Positions 29,001 to 39,194 of a stretch of 64,000 bases of DNA are shown here, in pieces. Each line of letters starts with the position of its first letter. Position 1 is the first letter of the stretch. Source of the stretch: Cloeon dipterum (Eukaryota > Arthropoda > Insecta > Ephemeroptera > Baetidae). The position numbers were made by a program, and so were the translations under genes. Location: positions 12,454,886 to 12,518,885 of the forward strand of contig NC_088789.1 in assembly GCF_949628265.1 (NCBI RefSeq), read 5' to 3'. The notes under the pieces are model-generated. The model made no database searches and had not been told where the DNA came from. It was given only the letters and a program-made list of their open reading frames with translations.

Positions 29001-32000
29001 TTAATTACCGTCGAAATTTAGATTCAACCGAGTTAAATAATCGTTGTTGTTCTTAGGTCGCGTATGACAGGTGAGCAAATACTTTTGAAAATTCTGAACA
29101 TAACAGTATCTACAAACCCTTCTCACACGCGGAGGTGCGGAAATAATGGTCGCTCTTTCTGATAGAAATTAATACCGCATTGTTTCAACAGCAGTTCGCC
29201 TCTCAGATAGGAGTTCTCACACAAATCATTTTCCTAATTTTCGTCTCGCCCACTTTACCATTCTCTTCGCTCTTTCGTTTCTATTGAAGCAATGTATAAA
29301 AAATAAGGCATCAAAAACATTTTGGGTCTGAGTCTTTCATTACTGCGACTTTCCCTTTTAACGCTTTTATTAAATTGAATTAAGATTGCAGGTTTCTGTC
29401 TCACTTTAGAAACACGCGCGCTTTTCTCGCGAAATCGCAGTCATTAAACTCGGTGGAGGCCAATTTGTTTCGCAGTCACTGATGGAATGTTGGCGAAAAA
29501 GGCAAAGATTTCTTTGTTATTAGCAATTCAGATGTTAATTGCCAAGCAGGTATCAGATGAGCAGGGTAATTACAAGCGAGCAAGAAAAATAGGATTACTC
29601 AAGGTGATCAGGAAAGACACAGATTCATAGTATCTAGAAACACGGTTAGACCAATTGTGCGCGTGCTTTTGTGTGCACAACAAGGAGCGTGCCGCATTCC
29701 GACCACCTAAGGCAGATTCGTAAACCGTTTCTTGGTTCCTTTGAGCAAAATCGTGACTGTGTTACAATGGAATTTTTCGCCTTTTTGTGAAAATTATTTT
29801 TCCAAGTTTTAAGCGTCTTGTCTCCACAAAAAGAAAACGAAGATCCCACGAGGAGTTATCGCAAACACTACTTTGATAGCGAGATAATTTTTGCATGAGT
29901 TTCGCTGAAACGCGTCACTAGCAAAACAAAATAAAAGGCGCCAGTTACGTGATTTGCATGCAAAAATAGTGCCGATGGTAGCGGCGATGATCCAAGCGAG
30001 GCTGAAGCAAAAATAAAACCTCCGCATCACATACATTATTATTACACAGCACGCGCACATGTGCTGCAATTTCGAGCAAACATACGCCACGTACTGCGGC
30101 ACAGTACATATTTTGCACCTACTTTGTAACACCCATTCTGATTTAATTAAATTACGCCAGAAACTGCGTTTTTTTTCTTACTCAGCATACTCCCGATTTG
30201 CAGCAAGGTTAGATCTGAAACGTCCTCTGAAGTTGTCGCAGAATGGGGAAATTTGTGCTGTCGGCCTTCCACGCAGCAGAGTCCAGCACAGCCGGGGGCC
30301 GCTAGATAATGTTAAGTTTTGTTTCAGCTTCTCTTTGTATGGTTGTGTTTGTGCTAATATATCTGGAAAGCTTTTCAAGAGTAAGAATTGCGCAACTGTT
30401 TTGAAATAACACGTTTGGCCAAAAAATTCACCTCGTCAGTTCAAGTTTTCTGTGAACTCAAGGGTTTTGATTAACCATAAAAGAGCAGTTTTCATACAAA
30501 TTAAAAAGTACATTTACCAGTTTTGCATTTAAATATTTGCAAACCCGTGGTACATTTTCAACTCAAAGAGGTAAAAAGCAAACAACGCTAAAAATAACGC
30601 TAAGCTTGAAATGTAAAAAAAATGCGAAAACGACGGAGCAGACCACAAACTGCTGGTTACAAGACTCTTTTTACGCTTTTTACAGATAAGCTAATCCGCA
30701 GCTTAACGCTCCTCTCGTGGATCCAGTGGCACAGTAGCCTTTTGGCGACCTTAACGCAAAAAATAACTCTTTTGCAGCAACGTGGATAGATGTAAACTAA
30801 TTGCAAAATAAAAGAAAGAATTCACGGCGCTTGCTTCTCCCACGCGTTTGTTTATCAAGCGATAGTCAGCAATTCCTGCTGCCCACGCGCCCGGCCTGTT
30901 CACAGGTGAAACAGATGCAAATACACGTCCTGATTAATTGTTGGCTTTCTGTTATGCTCCAAGTAATCTGACAGTGACGTGGAGAGGAGTGATTCATGTA
31001 GATATGAAAAATAAATCGATGAGGAAATGCAGAAATAACAAGTCTATCATTATGACTCAGTTTTGTGGCTTTAAGTCAATTTTAAGAGGAAGTAAGTGAG
31101 ATAGGACGAGTCTCAAAAAAGCCAAAGCTGCAAGAAAGATAGTAAATATTGTTATTCAAAAGTGCAGACATATACACTCGTAGAAAAACTTTCAAATTCT
31201 AAGAATCGTAAATCCAAACATGGAAGTTTTACTTTTGTTTGGTTAAGTTTTAACACGCACTATGTTGCATTTTTACGATCCTCCGCGCTAATGGAGTGTT
31301 TCCATATTTCTTTTATCTCCGCCAGGCTGGTCTTAAGGTCGCGATGTTGACGACAAAAAGGCCTATTCTTGGTCACCACCGCTATTATAATTCGCTCGCT
31401 CAGTGTCATCGCGCAAGAAATATGTGTGTATTTGTTGGTCGGTATGAAGCTGGTTCGCCTCTCGACGTCTCCTTATACAGCCACACGCTAAGGCACCTTT
31501 GCCTGCTGCTCGGACTGCCCACCACTTTCTTTCTCACTGACGTTTCAATGTTCTCACCGGCCGCTCGAATAAAAGAAGATCTCATTGCCCGGCGCAGATA
31601 TGGACTCATAGATATCATCTATCTTATTGATTAAAGCGAGAGAACTATCGGGTTATTGATGGGAACTCACGCCGCCGCCAATCTCCGCTCGAGAAAAACA
31701 ACGGCAGCCTTTCGATTTACTTCGCTCATTAGTTTCAAAGCATGGGCAGCACACAGAATTTTTTTTTTTTTTGTGAAACGTAAGACGCTCCATGCGCAGC
31801 AATATCTCTTCTGTTTAGATTTTACTTCTTTCCAATGCACTTCAACTGAATAACACATTGATGCTCTCAATCGTATCTCAGAAACATATTTGTGCTTCAA
31901 TGTATGAGCAATCAATCAGAGAACTCACATTTTTCCGCTGGAATTCCAGACTCGCACTTTAGAAATGAGAATCAGTTCATAGAGGTTTTTTGAAAGTATT

Positions 32001-35000
32001 TTTACATTTGTCGACGTTACTATTAACCCCTAAACTCGGTAACCGGTAACTATTAAATTATCTTAAAACTCTTGTGACAGAGGACCGCAATTGAGAAATA
32101 TATGCACTACATTACCAATTTGGTGTGCCACCTTGTCACCGTAAAAGGACTTCTCGTTCCATCACGGTAATCAGTTGAATCAGTCCATCCTAAGTCGACA
32201 GCTTGATTAATTGTAATCCCATCCTGATCCTGACACAGGCCTCGGCAGCTGTTCAAATGGAATCCAAACTTTCCCATTCTCGAGCTAAGCACGCACTGCG
32301 AAAGGGAGACGCGGCAAAACAAGCGTCGCGTTTGTTATCACACCCACAGCCCTGATAAAGGCGGACGCACCTGAGTGTGCGAAATCCAGGTCAATGTCGA
32401 GGGCTGTTCGGCGCCAAATCGAATGACATCAGCACCGAGGGTCCTCGAACAGGCAGGCAGCCCGCCGAGCAGCAGCAGCATCTCATTAAGGCTGGGTGAA
32501 ACGGGCACCACGCCCCCGCGAGGCCTATTGTCTGCAGGCAGCGGTGCGCAACGCGGCATTTTTCGGTCCGGGCCGCCGCCAGCCGCCACTCGCTTATTGC
32601 TTTTATTTTTTGTTCGCCACGCAAGACGCGATTTTATCATTTACTTGTCCGCCGATGATTCGCATCATCCTTGTCCTTGGTCCTGACAATGAAATGCGAA
32701 CCACCCTCTTAATGTCGCACTTCAATTGAATGAAGTAGGCGGGGAAACACTACGTACTGTTAAGTTTAGAAGAGATGGCTGCAGGTAGTAAATTATTTTC
32801 TCAAAAATAGTGACTGCATGTAATACACTAAATTAACCACATTGAGAACGAGAAAAAAATTAGCCTCTTTAAAATTGAGCAAATAAATTGATGGGCGCAG
32901 AGGTTGCCTTTAGCATTTCTGATCACCATGCGGTTTTCTTATTCAAAGCAGGTCCATTGGCTTTATCAGAATGAGAACGTGCAAGAGATATTCTTTAGCG
33001 ACTGGAGCAGTCCGGGCAAATTACTAAAACTAGCATGCCCTTAAAATTGATTAGATTAAAATTCACATTCATCCTCGGCACGCTTCTTATTAATTCACGG
33101 ACGGAATGGAAGTTTGCGCAAATGGAACGATGTCACCAGAACACTCGTTCTCGACGCGACAAAGGGTCGTAAAAAATATCTGCCAGTGCTGCGATTGCAC
33201 GGCGGCTGAATTTGTCAGCTTGTCGACAGTTTAAGCATAGATGAACGTACTGTACTGGGACGCAAATACACTGGGAAAAAGCAAGCAGAGCGAAGTTTGT
33301 AAGTGCGGAATAATTTGGATATTCAAAATTACAGCACGAATTTGCCGAGGCTGCTTTCATTTGTGTATGGGCATGCGGGGAATTCAACTGCGCAGTGATA
33401 ATTCACTTTTATTAAATATTCAGAGAAGCACCGTTAAAGTAATGTCTGCATCTGCCACTAGATACAACAAGGGATGTATTATAATTTCCTCCACCAAAGC
33501 CAACTTTAGGGTTAGAATGAGTCCTAATTTTGAAATAAATAAATATGAACGAAATATTTTACTTTTTAACAAGTCAGAAGATATTCTTAGAATATTGTCG
33601 TGATATTGCAATTTATTGAGTGAAAACTACAAAGAGATTAACATTTGAAATGAAAATCATAGGATCGAGAATTTCCTTTTCTGCGTGCCACATGTGTCCG
33701 CGGTAACACCAAATGAATTAAGTCACTGATTGCGGTATTGCCAGCGATCTTCCTTTACAACCCACCTTGTTGTTAGTATCAACTTTATATATATACGAGT
33801 TGAGAAAGACTTAGAGCGCAAAATACCTATCAAATAGAGAACTTACTGCCATATGGAGAGGAAAAACTTAATCATTTCACTTTACGAGTTTTCGCTGTCT
33901 CATAAAGATCCATTCATAAATTTTCCAGAATGACTGGGCCCTCCATTGAGAGAGGCTCGCGGCCGCACCACGTCTGTCGGGAATGCGAACCTAATGTATT
34001 TTTACTTGCGCCCTCTCGGTGCTCATTTTCGCTTTTTATTGCCCGCGACGGGCCTAAAATAGCCCCTGCGTAGCAGCAGCTTCCTGCTCTTAAGCGGGCA
34101 AAAGTCTGCTACCAAGCCTATTTTGTCGATGAGCCAGCAAGAAAAGCCAATTATCGCTGCCTTTTTTCGTCGCGTGGCGAGCCACAGACACAACAATCAA
34201 TAACTCACCGCGAGGGAAGAAGCAAGCTCTGATCTGAGAACAGCTGTTTTCCAGCCAGGCCGCTTGTGAATTTCAGCGCTTCATAACAGAGCTCTAGGAC
34301 TAACTACCAGTTGGGGAAATTAACCCAGGCTTGCCTTTTTAACAGCAGCAAAAACTGCAACGAACGGTGTTTGTTGCTCTTGCAATTTGGCGGAGATCGG
34401 TGCGGTTGCGGGTATTTTTGTTTTGTATTTATGTGCTTTATCTTTACACCAAGCGACACAACAGTTAACTAAACAAGTTGCCCTGATGATCTGCAATAAA
34501 TAATTTCTGAATCTAAAATCGGATGTTGGATATGAAAAATATCTCGTGCAATTTGACAAATAATCAGTTTGCATTTTTAACTCCAATCTGAGTGATTGCA
34601 TAGAATTATTAAATAATAAAATTTATTATTCCAGAAAGGTGAGAAATACTAATAGGAAATGGAAGTTGGTTCATGTATTTCCAGTCATTTGAAAGAAAAA
34701 TGACATTACTCTTTGGTTCTCAGCACCGAGCACGCACGATGTTCAGAGATTCATGATGCTCAATTCGTTGAAATTTTTTATGGAAGTCGTGTGTTACTCG
34801 GGAGAGTAATTAAGGAATTCCATTTTTCCTAAATTGGGCAGCCAAGTTTTTTAACCAGCATGACGGAGCACTAAGTCGGCAAATTAGAAAAAATTTCGTC
34901 TGCCCGTTATCTCCGCAAGATGCGGCCAGTGTAAACTTGATAGCTCGTGCAATCGAACGTGGATGAATGAGAGTACACTAGGAACTTTGGAAAGAACATC

Positions 35001-38000
35001 TTTTTTTATAATGACCCCCATCCGTCGTTACGACACAAAAAGTTTCGCCTCGCCGCATGAGTATACAAACATCAGATTTCGTGACGACCGCAGCTTTATT
35101 AACAATTCATCTTCTTTTCATCTCGCTTTCTGGTAGGGAAAGACGCTTTCCGAATTCCCATCGCTCTTGGAGCGGCAAAAATTAGTGTATAATTTTGTAT
35201 TTATATGTACACGCTAGCTCGTATTTTGTCGTGGTCGTTCGCTGAATGGCCCCGTTTTCGAGCACGATGCATTGCAGACTTTTCTTCTAGAAAAGACGTC
35301 CCCCAGGCAATTAACCGACTCGTTCGACTGCTAACTAGCTAAATGCATGCTTAAAACTTTTAACTTTTCCTCGTTCGTTTCGCGCCATTCACGGACCTGA
35401 TTGATTTTCGACGCGGAAATGCATTGCAATCCTTCTTGGGTGATTTTTCTTGGAGATAATTTCACGCAGAGACTACTGTTCCGCCAGATTGACGGTATAT
35501 TTTAGTCTAACTTATCTCGCCGCATTTTCAGCATACTTGGAGACACGCTTATCAACGGGAACGCTTCTCAAAGTGCGTATTTCCTCAGGTTATCAGTCAA
35601 AAACCACACTTATATTCTCATTGGATCTTTGATAACTCATTTAGATTTCCTGCTCAAGCGTCACTCTAATTCAAAGACTGCTTAGTACGTGGAAAAACTT
35701 CAAAATGAATTCAAAGAATCGTGCTTGCATTTTTAAAATTACCAATCTCCTCTTTGTTAACTCGCATGATAATTTTTGATTTCTCGAGATGCGCAGGAAG
35801 GAAATAGCGCTACTCCACCCATGAATTATCCTACTCATCTGGCACAAATCGCGCCATCAAACAGCTTGTACGATTCCCAACAGAACATATAGAAATCAAA
35901 CTCGATCGTTTAAACAGGCCGACTTTTCTTTCCTCGCCGGATTTCTACGCGCGAGGGAGAGACAAAAACGAGTCGACATAATGAAGAGGAAAACAATGAG
36001 AGAGCGAGTATAGATGAGAAATTTGTGCAGCTGGAAGAGAGATTAGCCGCGGAGAAAGAGAGTGCGTGCGTTCACCTCCGCGATTCGTATGCCCACTTAT
36101 TATTCTTCGTTGGTAGACAACCTGAGACCCGAAATAAACTCCATGAAGCTTTTCAACTATCGCTCGCTCCTTGCACATTTATTGATCAGATAAATCCAAA
36201 TTTAATCGTCTTGCTATACTTCATTTTATGACTGTAAAATTGAAATGCCGTTAATTTTTACCCAAGAGGATTTCTAAAGGCCTGAAAATATTTACTTATC
36301 CAAGCAAGAATAAAAAAGAACAATAATAATCCAAATTATATTGCATTATTTTGGGGTTAAAAGAAGATGCTTGTTTTTTACTAGCAGCAACATCTTGTAA
36401 TTCTCAGCCCGCAGTGTTAGGTTCGACCACAACCACAGTCACGGTTTAAAATGAGATCCGTTTCAAAATATTATCAAATCAGGTAGTGTAATTTAGATGT
36501 GTCAAGGAGTAAGGAGTGGAGGAAAGTTTGCATTTTTTGTAGATTCAAGCCGCAGGAAAGTGGCGATTAAGGCGGAAAAGTGAATCATCCATGATCGGAT
36601 GGAGAAATTCAGCCTAGCACTGCAATTACGTGCCGAAAATGGAGAGATAATAAAAGACAATGACTCCGCTGTAAAAGACGTGCCTTTCGATTTTAAGGGT
36701 CAACTGGTCACAAGAAAGGAGATTAAAGAAACAGTCGGCCAACGAGAAAACACGAGCGTTTAGGAAGAAATCGGCAAGGACAACTGAAAAACTCGTTAAT
36801 TTTACTATTCGGATTTAGGTGCTCAACGTTATCATAATGGAAAAAGGAAATCAAGTATATCTTTGTCAACAACTTTTTTGTGTTCGTTTAGCAAATATTT
36901 TAAGAAATAATTACTAAATGTATTTTGTACAACAAGCACTAATTGTAAATAATAGTGTTCCACTGTTAGCTTACTGATTTGTTAAGAAAAACAGGCGTTT
37001 GAAACAATCTTTACGGTTAAAAAAAAAATTCAATTGATTCTTGAGAGCCAATTCAACGGCTGTGATATTTCCTTCATAATGTAAGTCAGTTTCTCACACA
37101 TTATCCACTAAGATGTATTATTATTTGAAATAGTTACAGGAAGCCGAGACCCTTTACTAATTATTGGTCTTTCCCGATCGCCTTAGCTTCTCTAAAGGCT
37201 TATAGGCCCGCATGATAAACATGATTTAGTTCCTAAGGAGTAGCGAGGTTAACCAACAGAAATGTGAAAACTACGAAAGCAAGTTGTTTGAATTTGCTAC
37301 TATGCTTCGTGCTTTAACGTGAATTAAGGGAAATTTAAATTATTGAAGCATTCTAAACCATTTAAAACTTTCGTTCACCGTGAAACGGACTGGGATTTGA
37401 ATGCGAATTCGAGTAAGGGCAGAAATATCGGGTGCTCGCTCATTCGGTTCAACTGCTCCTGAGCCTCTTTCCTAAAAACGGCTGGGCTTTAATGGTTCAG
37501 TTGCCCGGTGTGCGTCATGCCTGGTGGGTGCCTTGATACATCGTACTCGCCTAATACCCACCACACTGTATAAATCGACGATTATTTGGGAGTCATTTTT
37601 GCACCTGCCGCCGCTTTCTTGGTTGCATCTTTCGCGACTGCCGTTGCAGCGCGTGGTCAACCTTTGCAAAAACGGCACTCATAATGCACATTTATTTTAA
37701 ACGGATTATAATCGCAGAACAAAAACAAAGGCCTAATTGTATCAGCTGCTCGCCTAAAATGGTATGGTGTAGTTTCCTAATAATGCTTGTGGGTGGACAA
37801 TGCCAAGATTTAAGTCCAGGGTAGCTGACCTAGCGAATTGCCCTGTAGATATTGACACTTGGTCAGTCAGGGGGACAGAGATAATACAATGACCCCTCCC
37901 AACACGATTTGTACCATCAACCGCAATTATTGGCAATGGCGGAATTTCGCAAAGATTGCGAGCGGGGCTCACCTGTCGGGGGTCGTAGATTTCCTCCTGC

Positions 38001-38167
38001 TGGCCATTACTCGACAGCAAATTTGCAGCTGACAATCTGCGTTGCAGGGACCGCTCCATAATTTGCTCGGGTTCTTCTTCGTCGTCGTAGTAGACTCGGT
38101 GGGGCTCTTCTCCTTGCGTTTCGTCGGGTTGTCGAGTTGAGAACAGATTCGTGATCGTGCTCCACAT
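13565..38167 (-). CDS. Patronin: Patronin (CAMSAP family) microtubule minus-end-binding protein
   Basis: Cytoplasmic protein that caps and protects free microtubule minus ends. Coding exons, all with GT/AG borders and matching phase: 38167-37973, 23511-23416, 23358-23140, 22948-22721, 22662-22421, optional 22343-22182, 21992-21880, 21408-21304, 20932-20797, 20742-20299, 20201-19969, 19913-19756, 19579-19481, 19245-19222, 19154-19012, 18892-18096, 17695-17421, 17361-17080, 16990-16754, 16701-16449, 16215-16114, 15607-15533, 15217-15128, 14612-14478, 14208-14110, 14056-13774, 13709-13565. The joined frame is 1,735 residues, or 1,789 with the optional exon, slightly long for the family. Order of parts: N-terminal leader ending in DPRQ; CAMSAP calponin-homology region (AKQRASVKWLLSK onward); Ser/Gln/Pro-rich linker with a very Q/P-rich exon (18892-18096); charged coiled coil (MERKKEKIL, 16990-16754); C-terminal CKK domain in the last two exons. 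The start is the ATG at 38167. Individual linker exons may be alternative. Confidence 0.94.
14110..16215 (-). other. Patronin: Run of five phase-1 symmetric exons in the Patronin linker
   Basis: Exons 16215-16114 (102 bp), 15607-15533 (75 bp), 15217-15128 (90 bp), 14612-14478 (135 bp) and 14208-14110 (99 bp) each start and end in phase 1 and are multiples of three. The upstream exon (16701-16449) ends in phase 1 and the downstream CKK exon begins in phase 1. Any subset can be skipped without a frameshift. The encoded segment is rich in Ser, Arg, Gly and Pro, with many SR/RS-type dipeptides, and joins the coiled coil to CKK. Alternative use is inferred from phase, not observed. Confidence 0.75.
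19222..19245 (-). other. Patronin: 24-bp Patronin microexon
   Basis: An eight-codon exon (TQRLLGFS) bounded by a GCAG acceptor and a GTAAGT donor, phase 0 at both ends. It links the exon ending PARPVSLK to the one starting EINEDVIAVENRW. It is too short to appear as an open frame and was found only by following phase and splice sites. The joined sequence agrees with the expected Patronin linker, but microexon skipping would also keep frame. Confidence 0.75.
22182..22343 (-). other. Patronin: Optional 54-residue cassette exon inside the Patronin CH domain
   Basis: A 162-bp open segment with an AG acceptor (TTAAG) and a GTAGCA donor, phase 2 at both ends. Its frame reads DGFDDDDEFLDAMEDYEARA at the start and ends CRRRPPSEHH. 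The flanking exons (22662-22421 and 21992-21880) also join in phase 2 without it, restoring the usual CAMSAP CH continuity DVTYLR-S-SMNVNLLAFLADMF. Including it would place an acidic, Pro/Ser-rich insert within the CH fold. It is therefore called optional; RNA reads would settle it. Confidence 0.65.
23512..37972 (-). other. Patronin intron 1 (14.5 kb), no nested gene seen
   Basis: A long intron separating the N-terminal leader exon from the CH-domain exons. No nested gene with phased exons or a known domain was found on either strand. It holds GC-rich blocks similar to those in the left intergenic region (about 25.2, 26.3, 27.0-27.4, 32.4-32.6 and 34.0 kb), short poly-T runs (31758) and a perfect 12-bp E-box palindrome at 24706-24717. 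Intronic enhancers or alternative non-coding first exons are possible but not demonstrable here. Confidence 0.6.
24706..24717. promoter_or_regulatory. Palindromic CLEAR/E-box-like site
   Basis: The 12-base perfect palindrome AGTCACGTGACT contains GTCACGTGAC, the consensus bound by bHLH-zip factors of the MITF/TFE and USF types. It lies near the 3' end of Patronin intron 1. A single match in 64 kb is suggestive only. Confidence 0.4.
37973..38167 (-). other. Patronin: Patronin first coding exon
   Basis: A 65-codon exon starting at a true ATG (38167) and ending EEIYDPRQ just before a GTGAGC donor in phase 0. The next exon in phase begins AKQRASVKWLL at 23511, so the join reads DPRQ-AKQRAS, as at the N terminus of insect Patronin proteins. 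The exon is acidic in its middle (YYDDEEEPEQ) and is followed by an intron of 14,461 bp. No other open segment between 23.5 and 38 kb gives this junction. Confidence 0.88.
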
Positions 38168-39194
38168 TCAACACTGCACCCAATAGAAACAGATTTGGCC
38201 TGGGTTAGCTACGCAGCCCTGGCGACGCACGGCATTTCTGCAGATGCCGAATAAAAGCAATAAAACCAACACAAACCAACCTCGAAAATTTTGATGGTTT
38301 CACTAAGAAGGTTGTGTCGCTTTCTCACACGCACTGCGCGGTATTTAGACGGAAAACGCGTTACGTTTCATCTTCCGCATTGCTTACACTAGCTATTTAC
38401 ATTTTCCGTGAGCATAATTTTTGCTCTGTCGCCAAAAATGTAATAAAAAAGCTACGAATTTGCACTGACATGCACGACTTCCATTGTGAATGTGAGTTAA
38501 CTGAATAGAATTGGGTGCTGCCGCACATGCGCTCCGCTACCGCAGAGACCAGGATGACGTCATGATCACTCATTGTCAACTTCATGATTTTAGTGTGCTT
38601 TTTTTAGATACTTATTTTCAACATTAAATTATAAAATATTATTCAAGAATATGATATTTGATGCATAAATATTCAAATCAAAATCCTTTAAAATCTCAAA
38701 GATATTTTCACGCTTGAGATTTCTTTTCTAACCTTTTCTCTCAACTCATTTCCATTGGCTGGTTTCGACCAATCACACTTGTATTTCTGAAAGCAATGCT
38801 GCCAGATGATTTTGTTTGTGTTCTGTTGATCTGGAATCGGTGCTTCTTTTCGAGTTTTAGAAACGTAACTAACAACATTATCTACTTGAAAAGATAGCGA
38901 AAATGTAATAATTATAACTTTGTCGAATGCAGAAACGGGGAAATTTGTTTCTCCATATGAACAGATTTTTCTTTGCATTGTTTGTCATACAGTTTATGTA
39001 TGTATACTATGATACATACTCTCAAACAATGCTTCTGCATCGAATAACATAATGTCATTGATATAATTTGTAGATATCTCAAGTACCTCCAGTTACGTAC
39101 TTTTCATCCATTAATACTTTGGAATCATAGAGTAAGGATCCTGAACTTAACAGCGAACAGCGTATGTAGTTGGGCTGAGAAAACAAGAAGGGAC
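38168..39194. promoter_or_regulatory. Divergent promoter interval between Patronin and the ZAD gene
   Basis: About 1 kb separates the Patronin start codon (minus) from the proposed start of the ZAD gene (plus), so both promoters must lie here or in upstream non-coding exons. No clear TATA box was seen. The interval also holds a minus-strand open segment (38688-38978) of unknown meaning and an imperfect hairpin (38975-39032). Confidence 0.5.
38975..39032. repeat. Imperfect hairpin with 10-bp perfect outer stem
   Basis: GCATTGTTTG at 38975-38984 is exactly complementary to CAAACAATGC at 39023-39032. Inside, TATGTAT pairs with ATACATA after a bulge of about six bases, leaving a loop of roughly ten bases. 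The bulge makes a microRNA precursor less likely. It falls just upstream of the ZAD gene's coding start and could lie in its 5' UTR. Confidence 0.5.
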
